Source: CAZBXE01 sp964496125 (GTDB lineage Bacteria; Chlamydiota; Chlamydiia; Chlamydiales; CAZBXE01). Taken from it: DNA of 64,000 bases. The position numbers and the translations under genes were made by a program. The stretch spans positions 218,644 to 282,643 of the forward strand of contig CAZBXE010000001.1 of NCBI GenBank assembly GCA_964496125.1, in the 5' to 3' direction. Below the pieces are notes generated by a model. It was not told the origin of the DNA. It ran no database searches and saw nothing but the letters and a program-made list of their open reading frames with translations. Positions 1 through 8,231 of this stretch are shown one piece after another (the stretch's first letter is position 1; every line of letters begins with the position of its first letter).

Positions 1-806
1 GATGTATGTTCTTTAGTTTTTAGGTTCCAGATGTGCAATGAACCGGTCATATCGCCTCCAATAAATAAACGTGATTCATCTAAGGCAATATGAGTAACGA
101 CGCCTCCGGCTGAAAAATCCGCTGATTTGTGGCCATTTTCTGTGTTGATTTGCACAACACTTCCACCGTTTCTGCCCAAGGGATCGGATTCCGCTACGTA
201 AAGTGAGTTTCCTCGAAGGGCCAGGGTTGAGATTAGTGCGTTTGTGGTATAAAGTCGAATTGTTGGATGACGCTCAGTTTTGTGTACCTTGTTGATATGG
301 TCCGCTGTTGCTAAATAATACCAGTCTTTGTCGGAATCAAAACAAACGCCATAGCTAGCCACTGGTAGACGTGCCAAGCGTGTATCATCGTACAAGTCGC
401 CTTTGCGTAGCTCGAGGTTGAAAATGCCGATAAGCTCATTTCCAACAATAGCGTGTTGATAGCAAGTAGCTCCGCCTGTGAGTAAAGAAGACTGATGAAC
501 AGGTTGGAAATTTTCAAAATTTTTGACCTGTTGAAACTTAACGATTGGATTTTGCGCGAACAAACGCCTGTCTAAGCTTGAAAGATGGGGCCAGGAGCGG
601 TGAATGCAGCCTTCCAGGACTCGTTGGTCCATGGAAAGTCGTTGGAACTGCTTGGATGTGTGCCTTATCGTACGAAGATCATCGTAGGTTAATCTGGATA
701 AAATATTTATTAACACTTCTTCCGGTAAAGAATCTTGAGACGGAGAGGGCGATGGAGTAAAAGTGGGCGATTGTGTTGGTTTTGTTCTAAATATAAAATT
801 AAACAT
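1..806 (-). CDS. F-box/WD40-repeat protein, copy 1 (3' end beyond the window)
   Basis: The frame is open from the ATG at 806 down to the window edge, at least 268 codons, so the C-terminus is missing only because the window stops. Residues about 25-70 form an F-box (SLPEEVLINILSRL followed by YDDLRTIRHTSKQF), the motif by which eukaryotic F-box proteins bind Skp1 in SCF ubiquitin ligases. The rest resembles WD40 blades, for example IALDESRLFIGGD then GSLHIWNLKTKE. The first 95 or so residues are almost identical to the copies at 968-2128 and 3071-4276, while the propeller part has diverged. The likely role is a secreted adaptor that redirects host ubiquitination; that is inference from domain type. 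No secretion signal is visible. Confidence 0.85.
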   Translation of the reverse strand, partial: MFNFIFRTKPTQSPTFTPSPSPSQDSLPEEVLINILSRLTYDDLRTIRHTSKQFQRLSMDQRVLEGCIHRSWPHLSSLDRRLFAQNPIVKFQQVKNFENFQPVHQSSLLTGGATCYQHAIVGNELIGIFNLELRKGDLYDDTRLARLPVASYGVCFDSDKDWYYLATADHINKVHKTERHPTIRLYTTNALISTLALRGNSLYVAESDPLGRNGGSVVQINTENGHKSADFSAGGVVTHIALDESRLFIGGDMTGSLHIWNLKTKEHT

Positions 807-901
807 ATCGTGCTCTATTGATGTATTTATAAATAAGTTTCGGTAAACAAATGGATTTTATATTAATATTTCTTAGTGGTCAATGTTTATCTATTGATCT
901 G

Positions 902-968
902 TATACGCAAATGAATTGAAAGCCTAAAGGGCGCAGGCATATTCCCGACTTTTCAGTTGATTTGTGTC
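902..968. repeat. Palindromic 3'-end element, copy E1
   Basis: Imperfect inverted repeat of about 64 bp. The outer arms are ACGCAAATGAATTGAAAG and CTTTTCAGTTGATTTGTGT, and an inner stem is GCCT/AGGC. It begins within a few bases of the stop codon of the F-box/WD40 gene that ends at 968. The same element occurs at 4372-4439 (as part of the tandem gene duplication), 50484-50547 and, cut by the window edge, 63957-64000. In RNA it would fold into a long hairpin at the 3' end of the upstream gene. Function is unknown. Confidence 0.75.
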
Positions 969-2128
969 TAAAAGTGGTAAAGATGGGTATTGCCATTTGT
1001 CATCGTAACGCACATCGTATCCAAAGAAGAACTAAACGTTGACTGAAGTTGTGCAAGAGGACCATAGGGTGCTAGTTGTGCCGTCTTTAAACAAGTAGTG
1101 CTTGAAAAACACCAAACTTTAATCGTGTTTTCTGCGTCTCCCGTCACTAGGCGGTCTCCTCCTAGCCAACACAAATGCAGGATCGGTTCCGTGTGACCGG
1201 AAAACAATTTATAAGGCCGGTAAGATATGAGGGTGGATAAGATAACGTTGCCATTTGTGTGACCTGTTAACACAAAATTTCCATAAATATGAAAAGTGCT
1301 AATAGCTGAGTTTCGAGTTTTAAGAAGCGTACGCGCATTGGTAGTTAGGTCCCAGATATGCAAAGAACCGGTTTCATCGCCTCCAATAAATAAGCGTGTC
1401 TCATCTAGAGCGATTTGTGCAACGCTGCCTGTGTCTGGAAAAACCGCAGTTTCGGAGCCATTTTCTGTGCTGATTTGCACAACCCTTCCACTCAGATTCC
1501 TGTGCCCCGCTTCTTTTTCTCCAACGTAAAGGGAATTTCCACGAAGGGCTAGGGCTGTGATTAGGCGGGGTGTGACATACAGTCGAATCGTGGGGCTCTG
1601 TCCATTTTTGTCTATTTTGTTAATGTTCGTACCTGTTACTAAATAATACCAGTCAGGGTCGGAAACGAAACAATGGCCAGCTATTGATAGGCATGTCAAA
1701 GGTTCATCAGCGTACAGGTTGCCCTTGCGTAGCTCTCCATTGAAAATGCCGATAAGCTCATTTCCTACAATTACGTGTTGAGTGGAATTAGCGAGGCCTG
1801 TGTGTACAGAACGCTGATGAACAGGTTGGAAATTTTCAAAATTTTTGACCTGTTGAAACTTAGCGATTGGATTTTGCGCGAACAAACGCCTTTCTAAGCT
1901 TGAAAGATGGGGCCAGGAGCGGTGAATGCAGCCTTCCAGGACTCGTTGGTCCATGGAAAGTCGTTGGAACTGCTTGGATGTGTGCCTTATCGTACGAAGA
2001 TCATCGTAGGTTAATCTGGATAAAATATTTATTAACACTTCTTCCGGTAAAGAAGCTCGAGACGGAGAGGGCGAGGGAGCAAAAGTAGGCGAGGGGGTCG
2101 GTTTTGCTCTAAGTGTAAAATTAAACAT
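968..2128 (-). CDS. F-box/WD40-repeat protein, copy 2
   Basis: 386 residues. The N-terminal tail is proline and serine rich (residues 9-24), followed by the same F-box as its two neighbours (LPEEVLINILSRL) and then WD40-like blades, including DETRLFIGGDETGSLHIWDL and FSGHTEPILHLCWLGGDRL then VTGDAENTIKVW. F-box proteins recruit substrates to Skp1-cullin ubiquitin ligases, and bacteria that carry them are usually intracellular and secrete them. The insertion sequence at 2140-3025 begins only 12 bases upstream of the start codon, so the upstream region shared by copies 1 and 3 is absent here and expression may be altered or lost. The reading frame itself is intact. Confidence 0.88.
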   Translation of the reverse strand: MFNFTLRAKPTPSPTFAPSPSPSRASLPEEVLINILSRLTYDDLRTIRHTSKQFQRLSMDQRVLEGCIHRSWPHLSSLERRLFAQNPIAKFQQVKNFENFQPVHQRSVHTGLANSTQHVIVGNELIGIFNGELRKGNLYADEPLTCLSIAGHCFVSDPDWYYLVTGTNINKIDKNGQSPTIRLYVTPRLITALALRGNSLYVGEKEAGHRNLSGRVVQISTENGSETAVFPDTGSVAQIALDETRLFIGGDETGSLHIWDLTTNARTLLKTRNSAISTFHIYGNFVLTGHTNGNVILSTLISYRPYKLFSGHTEPILHLCWLGGDRLVTGDAENTIKVWCFSSTTCLKTAQLAPYGPLAQLQSTFSSSLDTMCVTMTNGNTHLYHF

Positions 2129-2200
2129 GCTTTGCCTTGTGAACCTATCTGATTAAAATTTCTTTCCAATAGTGAATGAGGGCCAGAGTTGCGAATGCAT

Positions 2201-2623
2201 TTATTTCTGTTTTAACCATGCAAATGTGCGTTCCACTTTCCATCTCACCGATTGAATGGTAAAAAAAGCAGAAACCTCCCTTTGATCAGGACGGTCAGAA
2301 TTGGATTTTCCCATTTTTCTTCTGGGAATGAAGGGGAACAATCCGCGATTGAGAAGCATTTGGCGGATTTTGCTTGAATCATACCCCTTATCGGCCTCAA
2401 AAATAATCAAGGATCTACTAAATAGACCTTTACCATGCTCTTCAATGTTTAGGCGATCAAGAAGCTTTGAGACTTTGTTTCTTTCATCGCCACTGGCGGC
2501 TGTAGTTGTAATTGCCAATGGGTGACCATTGTAGTCCACAAGAAGGTGATGTAGGCTGCCTTTTCCTTTATAGCCATGGTCCACCTCTTCTCCTCCCCCC
2601 GGGGCAGGGAAAAAAAGACCCAT
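2201..2623 (-). CDS. IS5-family transposase, second frame (catalytic part)
   Basis: 140 residues covering the DDE core: PAPGGGEEVDHGYKGKG, then HHLLVDYNGHPLA, the second Asp in FEADKGYDSSKIR, and the Glu in VERTFAW. The frame overlaps the first frame by 56 bp around a run of seven T and six G on the minus strand (near 2594-2620). Joining the frames needs a +1 (or -2) shift, which could be programmed slippage or a mutation. The C-terminus is short: the frame stops right after TFAWLKQK, whereas related transposases continue about 30 residues, and the missing tail is recognisable in another frame. Probably non-functional. Confidence 0.7.
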   Translation of the reverse strand: MGLFFPAPGGGEEVDHGYKGKGSLHHLLVDYNGHPLAITTTAASGDERNKVSKLLDRLNIEEHGKGLFSRSLIIFEADKGYDSSKIRQMLLNRGLFPFIPRRKMGKSNSDRPDQREVSAFFTIQSVRWKVERTFAWLKQK

Positions 2624-2969
2624 CGACGAGTACGTGGGTCAGATCAATTTTTTTCTTTTGGACTGCAATTTGCAGAAGGCCACTTAAAACTCTATCAAAA
2701 ACTCCGAGGTGTTGCCATTGTAAAAGCCATTGATGCGCTGTCGCCCTAGCAGCATAGAAACGTCTATCAGGAGGCACGTCCACCCACCGACATCCACGGG
2801 CCAGGACGTAAAGGATAGAATTCCAAACATTTCGCAAATTAGTGCGCGATTTACCTCTTTCCAGTGGAGGCTCCCAGCCCATAAGGCTTTGAATAACAGT
2901 CCATTGCTCATCTGTGAGCGTTGTAAAATCTTTTTGCATACCTGTCTCTCGGCAATCATTATTAACCAC
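2568..2969 (-). CDS. IS5-family transposase, first frame
   Basis: 133 residues with the conserved N-terminal DUF4096-like region of IS5 transposases (LTDEQWTVIQSLM, then RTNLRNVWNSILYVLARGC and WVDVPPD) and the first catalytic Asp in THVLVDGSFF. A second possible start lies at 2939 (MQKDF). It would give a complete transposase only when fused with the frame at 2201-2623. The element is inserted between two F-box/WD40 genes. Confidence 0.75.
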   Translation of the reverse strand: MVNNDCRETGMQKDFTTLTDEQWTVIQSLMGWEPPLERGKSRTNLRNVWNSILYVLARGCRWVDVPPDRRFYAARATAHQWLLQWQHLGVFDRVLSGLLQIAVQKKKIDLTHVLVDGSFFPCPGGRRRGGPWL

Positions 2970-3070
2970 ACATGGGTTTATGACAAGAGACTATATCATG
3001 TAGAATATTTATTCAGATGGGTTCATATGCGAATTTGCGATTAAATCCCATCAACACAAGAATTTTCTTT

Positions 3071-4276
3071 TTATTCTGAACTGGGAAGAGGCCAAAAAAG
3101 CCTATCTAGCCAAGTAAACTCTTGTTCCTGCAATCTAGGATCAAAGTGGTAAAGACGGGTGCAGGCATCTGTCGTGGTCACGCACATAGTGTCCAAAGAG
3201 GAGCTAAAGGTTGGTATAATTTGACGAAGACCCTCTCTTTGCTGTAGTTGTACTGTCTTTAAACAAGCAGTGGTTGCAAAACACCACACTTTAAGGGTAT
3301 TATCTACCGCTCCTGTTACTAAGCGGTCTCCTCCGAGCCAACAGAGATACCGAATCTCTCCTCTATGACCAGAAAATGTTTGTAAAGCCTGGCCAGAGGA
3401 GAGGGTTGAAAAGACAACTTTGCCATTTCTGTGACCTGTTAACACAGCGTCTCCATAAACATGAAAAGTCCAAATGGCCGAATTTTGAACTTGATGGAAT
3501 GTATGTTCTTTAGTTTTTAGATTCCAAATATGCAAAGAACCGCTTTCATCACCACCACTAAACAAACGTGATTTGTTTAGTGCAATTTGATTAACGGTGC
3601 CCGTGTCTGGAAAAACGGCAGATTCGTGGCCATTTTCTGTGCTGATTTGCACAACCCTTCCAGATTCTCCGAGGTAAAGGGAGTTTCCTTCAAGAGCCAG
3701 GGCTGTTATTTTGGCGCTTGTCACATGCAGTTGAATCAGTGGACCTTGGCCATTTTTGTCTATTTTGTTGATGTGCGTACCTATTGCTAAATAGTACCAC
3801 TCCGGGTCGGAAACAACACGAAAGGCTTCCACTTTAAGGGTTGTTAAAGGTGCATCATCGTACAGGTCGAGCTTGGCTAGCTCGCCGGTGAAAATGCCGA
3901 TAAGCTCATTTCCAACAATAGCGTGTTGAGTGGAATTAGCGAGGCCTGTGTGTACAGAACGCTGATGAACAGGTTGGAAATTTTCAAAATTTTTGACCTG
4001 TTGAAACTTAGCGATTGGATTTTGCGCGAACAAACGCCTTTCTAAGCTTGAAAGATGGGGCCAGGAGCGGTGAATGCAGCCTTCCAGGACTCGTTGGTCC
4101 ATGGAAAGTCGTTGGAACTGCTTGGATGTGTGCCTTATCGTACGAAGATCATCGTAGGTTAATCTGGATAAAATATTTATTAACACTTCTTCCGGTAAAG
4201 AATCTTGAGACGGAGAGGGCGATGGAGTAAAAGTGGGCGATTGTGTTGGTTTTGTTCTAAATATAAAATTAAACAT
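3071..4276 (-). CDS. F-box/WD40-repeat protein, copy 3
   Basis: 401 residues and the longest of the three tandem paralogues. The N-terminal tail and F-box (about residues 1-75) are practically identical to copy 1, and the first 120 residues are nearly identical to copy 2. The propeller region includes GGDESGSLHIWNLKTKE, TGHRNGKVVFSTL and FSGHRGEIRYLCWLGGDRL, each ending in a W-containing strand as in WD40 blades. A C-terminal extension (about 20 residues, WLDRLFWPLPSSE) is absent from copy 2. The region upstream of the start is nearly identical to that of copy 1 for about 150 bp, so copies 1 and 3 probably share a promoter type. Predicted secreted host-ubiquitin adaptor by domain content only. 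Confidence 0.88.
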   Translation of the reverse strand: MFNFIFRTKPTQSPTFTPSPSPSQDSLPEEVLINILSRLTYDDLRTIRHTSKQFQRLSMDQRVLEGCIHRSWPHLSSLERRLFAQNPIAKFQQVKNFENFQPVHQRSVHTGLANSTQHAIVGNELIGIFTGELAKLDLYDDAPLTTLKVEAFRVVSDPEWYYLAIGTHINKIDKNGQGPLIQLHVTSAKITALALEGNSLYLGESGRVVQISTENGHESAVFPDTGTVNQIALNKSRLFSGGDESGSLHIWNLKTKEHTFHQVQNSAIWTFHVYGDAVLTGHRNGKVVFSTLSSGQALQTFSGHRGEIRYLCWLGGDRLVTGAVDNTLKVWCFATTACLKTVQLQQREGLRQIIPTFSSSLDTMCVTTTDACTRLYHFDPRLQEQEFTWLDRLFWPLPSSE

Positions 4277-4371
4277 ATCGTGCTCTATTGATGTATTTAT
4301 AAATAAGTTTCGGTAAACAAATGGATTTTATATTAATATTTCTTAGTGGTCAATGTTTATCTATTGATCTG

Positions 4372-4439
4372 TATACGCAAATGAATTGAAAGCCTAAAGG
4401 GCGCAGGCATATTCCCGATTTTTCAGTTTTTTTTGGTCT
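4372..4439. repeat. Palindromic 3'-end element, copy E2
   Basis: Same imperfect palindrome as at 902-968: arms ACGCAAATGAATTGAAAG and TTTTTCAGTTTTTTTTGGT, inner core AAAGGGCGCAGGC. It lies about 70 bp beyond the stop codon of the minus-strand gene at 4508. The near-identical stretch runs from inside the F-box gene (about 4011) through this element, so E1 and E2 are one duplicated unit rather than two independent insertions. Confidence 0.7.
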
Positions 4440-4507
4440 AATTGGTTTGGGGGCAGCCCCTAGAAGGCTTCCTCATTTCGGAGAGTGTAGTCACAAATGA
4501 AGTTAAA

Positions 4508-4897
4508 TCAAAGATTCCCTAAGAGAGTAATCCCGGCGTGGGACTCTGCAACAAGATATTTTGAACCTTCAACTTCTAAAATATGGATGGCGCTTCGACT
4601 CGAAATAGCCCTTGTATCGATGATTTTTATCAGACTTGCCTCGTTGAGTTGGAGGGTGCGCGTCTGCATCATGCGCCTAAAAAGCCACGCAATCACAGTA
4701 AGACAAAGAACAAAAAAGCCGAGAACGAAGAGGGTATGAAGAAGCTCGGCAGTAAAGTCTATCGTGTTTTCAACGCGAGGTTCTTCTGATTCCGTGGCAA
4801 CCTGTGAAGGGGATGGGGATTCTTTCTCCTCTGCATAAAGGCAGCTTAGGGTAAAGTAAAGAAGTAAAAAAAGAGATCTCAGAACCATGTGCGCCAT
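4508..4897 (-). CDS. FliO-like single-pass membrane protein
   Basis: 129 residues from the ATG at 4897, chosen because AAGGTAGT lies just upstream and a signal-like segment (VLRSLFLLLYFTLSCLYA) follows at once; a longer frame upstream has no such support. After a charged, low-complexity linker comes a second hydrophobic helix (LLHTLFVLGFFVLCLTVIAWLF, about residues 53-74) and a short basic-hydrophobic domain ending SRSAIHILEVEGSKYLV and AGITLLGNL. That ending fits the FliO/MopB family of flagellar and type III export membrane factors. No other export genes are in the window, so a role in type III secretion is only a suggestion. Confidence 0.55.
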   Translation of the reverse strand: MAHMVLRSLFLLLYFTLSCLYAEEKESPSPSQVATESEEPRVENTIDFTAELLHTLFVLGFFVLCLTVIAWLFRRMMQTRTLQLNEASLIKIIDTRAISSRSAIHILEVEGSKYLVAESHAGITLLGNL

Positions 4898-4963
4898 ACT
4901 ACCTTTTTTTTTGTCCCAAGTCAATGACTTCAAAACAAGGATGTGATACAATCGTGAGATATT

Positions 4964-5881
4964 ATGGAATGCAAAGGACTCATTGGACTTGACATCGACG
5001 GCACAGTAGCCGTTAAGAATCAAGAAATTACTCCAGAAGTAGTGCTGTATCTTTCAACTCTTGTGGAGTCGGGCTGGAAAATTGCCTTTCTTACTGGAAG
5101 GTCCTTCCATCAGGGTCTAAAAGCTCTAAAGGCAGTCGGCTTTCCCTACATTCTTGGTGCTTATAATGGCGCTATACTTGTGGAAATGCCTTCAAACCAA
5201 GTTCTTGAAGTAAAGACAATTGCTAAATCCGTTCTGCCAGATCTCTACAAGATCTTTCAGACTGCGCCTACTGGTTTTATTGCCTATACAGAGAGCCTGG
5301 AAAGGGAGCGTTGCTTCTGGAGCCCAACTCACTTTACACCATCTCTTCGTGATTACATTCGTGAGCGGTTTTATGCGGTGAACGAGAATTTGGAAGAAAC
5401 ACCTTCTTTCGAATCGTTGCCTTTTCCTTCCTACATTGCCTGTAAGTCGTTTGGACCAGAGCCTATGATCCGTGTAATCAGCGAGGCAGTAACGCAAACT
5501 CTTGGGTTGCACGCTCCTTTTACTTTTGATCGGTTTGATGAGAATAAAAGTCTGATTTGCATTACACACCCTTTGGCAACAAAGGGAAATGCCTTGCGAG
5601 AAATTGCGGAGAAATTCTCGGTGAACGGTCCATTGATCGGCGCAGGAGATGATCTAAATGACAAAAGTTTGCTCCAAGCTGCTCACATTAAAGTGGCCAT
5701 GGCAAGCTCGCCGCAAGAGCTTTTAAAAATGGCAGATGTGATTGCGCCGCCAGCTTCTGAAAATGGAATTATTTTGGGATTAAAAAAGGCAATTTCATTC
5801 CGTAAAAATAAACAAGAAGCGGAAACAAAATTGAAAAAGCCTATCGTAGAAGTGGGGCTCTTAAGTCCCGGCGAGGAATAA
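4964..5881 (+). CDS. Cof-type HAD-superfamily phosphatase
   Basis: 305 residues. HAD motif I is GLDIDGTVA (nucleophile Asp near residue 10), motif II is FLTGRS, and motif IV is GAGDDLNDKSLL near residue 230; a C2-type cap (about residues 85-190) lies between motifs II and IV. These proteins dephosphorylate small phosphorylated metabolites such as sugar phosphates or flavin and pyridoxal phosphates. It is the first gene of a compact plus-strand operon; folB starts 3 bases after its stop. The last 25 residues are lysine rich and beyond the usual Cof fold. The substrate cannot be told from sequence. Confidence 0.85.
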   Translation: MECKGLIGLDIDGTVAVKNQEITPEVVLYLSTLVESGWKIAFLTGRSFHQGLKALKAVGFPYILGAYNGAILVEMPSNQVLEVKTIAKSVLPDLYKIFQTAPTGFIAYTESLERERCFWSPTHFTPSLRDYIRERFYAVNENLEETPSFESLPFPSYIACKSFGPEPMIRVISEAVTQTLGLHAPFTFDRFDENKSLICITHPLATKGNALREIAEKFSVNGPLIGAGDDLNDKSLLQAAHIKVAMASSPQELLKMADVIAPPASENGIILGLKKAISFRKNKQEAETKLKKPIVEVGLLSPGEE

Positions 5882-5883
5882 CC

Positions 5884-6240
5884 ATGCAGGGCATCCTTGG
5901 GTTTCATGATCTCTTGGTCGCATGCCAGATTGGAGCGACGGTGGAAGAGAGAGAAAAGCAGCAGTTTTTATCGCTTGATCTCAAAGTGCTTGTTGATCTT
6001 AGTCCAAATATTGAAAATGACCAGCTTCAAGAAGGCCTAGACTATAGTAAGATAGCAGACCTATGCCGTGAGATGGCTGTATCCAAGTCGTATGCTCTTA
6101 TCGAGACCCTGGCCTTCGACATCGTAAAGAGCGTCCAACAGATGACAAACGCAACCTACATCTGGGTCCGGGTAAAAAAAGCCGCGCCTCTTCCTCATGT
6201 AAAGTTTTGCTTTTGCGAGCTCGAGGCGGGGGAGCGATGA
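5884..6240 (+). CDS. folB: Dihydroneopterin aldolase-family protein
   Basis: 118 residues, the usual size of FolB/FolX tunnel-fold enzymes, which convert or epimerise 7,8-dihydroneopterin in folate synthesis. Visible family features are the N-terminal strand around ILGFHDLLVACQIGATVEE with the conserved EER-like turn, LDYSKIADLC in the middle, the helix AVSKSYALIETLAFDI with the catalytic-region Glu, and a C-terminal VRVKKAAPLP strand. It lies 3 bp after the HAD gene and overlaps the next gene by 4 bp (ATGA), so translation is probably coupled. The next gene looks like a pteridine reductase, which supports a pterin/folate role. FolB and FolX cannot be separated here. Confidence 0.75.
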   Translation: MQGILGFHDLLVACQIGATVEEREKQQFLSLDLKVLVDLSPNIENDQLQEGLDYSKIADLCREMAVSKSYALIETLAFDIVKSVQQMTNATYIWVRVKKAAPLPHVKFCFCELEAGER

Positions 6241-6947
6241 AAACAGGGTGGACGTGTGTTACCGGCGGTGCTAAAAGACTAGGGCGCCAGATTGCCTTGA
6301 GCCTTGCAAAACATGGGCATTCGATCGCACTGCATTACAATGAAAGCAAGAGTGAAGCAGAGGATGTAGCCGCTGCGTGCAGATCTTTTGGGGGCAGAGC
6401 CGAGACGATCCAAGGGGATTTTTCAACAAGAGAGAATGTGAACGATTTCCTAAGCGAATATCTAGACCGCTTTCCTGAGACCTCGCATTTTGTCCATAAC
6501 GTGGGAAAAACCCTTTCCAAAGACACGTTGGCAACAACGCATGAAGAGTGGGCTGCGCTCTTTCAAATAAATTTTTTCTCAGCGCTGCAGATACTACAGG
6601 AGCTTTCTCCCTCTCTACGAAAAGCACAAGGGTCGATCACAACGATAGGGGTTGCTGGGTTACAGCGTTTTTCTGGTAGTACAAAGATTTGTGCTTACCA
6701 GGTGACAAAAGAGGCTCTTTGGCATGTAACCCAGTCTCTTGCTCGCGAGCTTGGTAAAGAAGGTGTGAGGGTAAATATGGTCTCGCCAGGCTATTTAGAG
6801 AGCACTACCCTGCAGCCGCAAAGGCCAATACCACTAGGACGTCTCGGTACCTTTCAAGAGGTAGCAGATCTTGTTGTCTTTCTAACAGGGGAGAGGGCCC
6901 TCTATATTTCAGGACAGAATATTGAGGTTTCTGGAGGGCTATCATGA
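6237..6947 (+). CDS. Short-chain dehydrogenase, FolM/pteridine reductase-like
   Basis: 236 residues from the ATG that overlaps the folB stop (ATGA). Rossmann motif TGGAKRLGRQIALSLAKHG has the Arg after the glycine motif that is typical of NADPH-dependent pteridine reductases (PTR1, FolM). YQVTKEAL carries the Tyr-Lys catalytic pair, and PGYLESTTL is the loop after the active site. The ending GERALYISGQNIEVSGGLS is a normal SDR C-terminus. Adjacent folB makes reduction of dihydropterin or dihydrofolate the natural guess. A FabG-like role is the alternative. Confidence 0.72.
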   Translation: MKTGWTCVTGGAKRLGRQIALSLAKHGHSIALHYNESKSEAEDVAAACRSFGGRAETIQGDFSTRENVNDFLSEYLDRFPETSHFVHNVGKTLSKDTLATTHEEWAALFQINFFSALQILQELSPSLRKAQGSITTIGVAGLQRFSGSTKICAYQVTKEALWHVTQSLARELGKEGVRVNMVSPGYLESTTLQPQRPIPLGRLGTFQEVADLVVFLTGERALYISGQNIEVSGGLS

Positions 6948-7360
6948 CACGCCGTTTTCCCATCCATCTGGATGAGGTGAGTATTGACTGTGAGCTTTTT
7001 CTTCCTGAGGCCTTAAGTATAGTTGAGGAGGAAAACCGGGTGTACATCTCTTTTCTTTTCCCTCCGACAACAGGGCATGAGAAAGAAGACGATAAGCTGA
7101 TTGTGACCTTCTACGTGGATTCGGGAAAAAACAAAGAGGTCCTGGTAGGCTCGAAGAAGGCAACCCTTTTTTCCCTGAATGAGAAGGTGAGCGCTAAAAT
7201 TGGAGAAAGCCGTGTAACTTTTGCTTTTGAACCGACAGGAGGGCTTTTCTGTGGACATATCCATCCAGCTAGTCCTGAAAGAATGCAGATTTTTATTCGC
7301 CCAGTGAGGCTAGAGGGGCCTACAACTTTAAAAGTGACTCTTACAAAAACTCATGCGTAA
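6944..7360 (+). CDS. Unknown protein in the folate-like operon
   Basis: 138 residues, starting at an ATG that overlaps the upstream SDR stop by 4 bp. I do not recognise the family. It appears to be all-beta: alternating hydrophobic strands (RVYISFLFPP, KLIVTFYVDSG, SRVTFAFEP, MQIFIRPVRLEGPTTLKVTL) separated by charged turns. There is no signal peptide, membrane helix or cysteine cluster typical of an enzyme, though GHIHPASPERMQ contains two histidines. Position suggests co-expression with the pterin genes, but no function should be assigned. Confidence 0.7.
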   Translation: MTRRFPIHLDEVSIDCELFLPEALSIVEEENRVYISFLFPPTTGHEKEDDKLIVTFYVDSGKNKEVLVGSKKATLFSLNEKVSAKIGESRVTFAFEPTGGLFCGHIHPASPERMQIFIRPVRLEGPTTLKVTLTKTHA

Positions 7361-8231
7361 CTCCATGTTTTACTTTCTGCTTCTCTTTATTCTCTCTGGC
7401 TGCGCTGTGCATCGACCAGATGAGTACCATACCCTGTATGCGCACTTGCAAGCGCTTCCTTCCCATTTTGAGAAAATGGAAGAATCTGACTATTTTCTCG
7501 TAGTCCTCGTCGATGCACGTCATCTGGATTATACTTGCTCAGAAAATCTTCTAGGAAATCTTGTGAAGAATCCAGAGACAGGATGCACAGATGGCAGAGT
7601 TGGGCATGCTTGGATTCTTTTAAAGGGGAATGGAAGGGTCCTTGAAGGGGGGCATTCAGGCGAGCTAGGCGTGACCGAACCTAAATATCTGGACGGGATC
7701 ATGAATTACATCGAGTATGGACGGGCAAATCCAACTGATGAGGAGAAGGAGAAGCCCCTCTATGAGCCTAATCCTGCTCGCTATCTCTGGTCAGATCTTC
7801 ACGATGGGTATTTTGAAAAAGGCAGAGGGCGCCACAAGCCCACATTTGCGGCTAAAATTGACCTGACGAAGGAGCAATTTGAGAAGATTGTTGCCTATAT
7901 CCATCCGAAAAGTTACAACTATTGCGACTATTCCTTCACTCGTCATCAGTGCTGCACGTTTGTAGCGGATGTAGCGGCTCTTGCCGATTGGACAATTGAG
8001 CCTGAACTTTTCTTTACCCTCGCCCAGCAAGTTGAGGTAGGTGGAAGGAGGATGCAGCTTTGGACAGATCCTCTCTATTCTCAGATTACATTGGCTACTC
8101 CAGATATGGTAGAGAAGAGTTTGATTGAGTCCGTGAAGTCGGGGCGAGCACAGTATGCGCTCGATTGGTATTTAGAATGGATGAACCGGGAGAAAACAAC
8201 ACATGAACTCAAAAATCGCAGATTCAGATAA
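7353..8231 (+). CDS. Lipoprotein with papain-like (permuted NlpC/P60) features
   Basis: 292 residues. A lipoprotein signal ends in FILSGC (Cys17), so the mature protein should be anchored in a membrane facing the periplasm or outside. RVGHAWILL with His85, and later SFTRHQCCTFVADVA with Cys200/Cys201, are in the order His before Cys. That is the order of permuted NlpC/P60 (YiiX-like) cysteine hydrolases, in which the Cys begins a helix. GHAW and CCTFV are consistent with that fold. The substrate could be peptidoglycan peptides or a host component. The gene overlaps the previous gene by 8 bp and nicotinamidase by 29 bp. Family assignment is by motif only. Confidence 0.6.
   Translation: MRNSMFYFLLLFILSGCAVHRPDEYHTLYAHLQALPSHFEKMEESDYFLVVLVDARHLDYTCSENLLGNLVKNPETGCTDGRVGHAWILLKGNGRVLEGGHSGELGVTEPKYLDGIMNYIEYGRANPTDEEKEKPLYEPNPARYLWSDLHDGYFEKGRGRHKPTFAAKIDLTKEQFEKIVAYIHPKSYNYCDYSFTRHQCCTFVADVAALADWTIEPELFFTLAQQVEVGGRRMQLWTDPLYSQITLATPDMVEKSLIESVKSGRAQYALDWYLEWMNREKTTHELKNRRFR

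Larger units (their letters stand above)
2140..3025 (-). mobile_element. IS5-family insertion sequence, probably decayed
   Basis: About 886 bp bounded by imperfect inverted repeats of roughly 19 bp: TGAACCTATCTGATTAAAA at the left end, and TGAACCCATCTGAATAAA reading inward from the right end. It carries two overlapping transposase frames typical of the two-ORF IS5 groups. No convincing target duplication is visible next to the repeats. After the motif TFAWL the second frame stops early, and the expected transposase tail (FATLALIHYWKEIL) continues in another frame down to about 2147. This points to a deletion or frameshift that inactivated the element. Confidence 0.75.

Noticed and set aside
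545..4230. Three near-identical 71-73-codon plus-strand frames (545-760, 1867-2088, 4015-4230) that look like a repeated small gene
   Set aside because: They lie antisense to the conserved F-box region of the three F-box/WD40 genes and are repeated only because those genes are.
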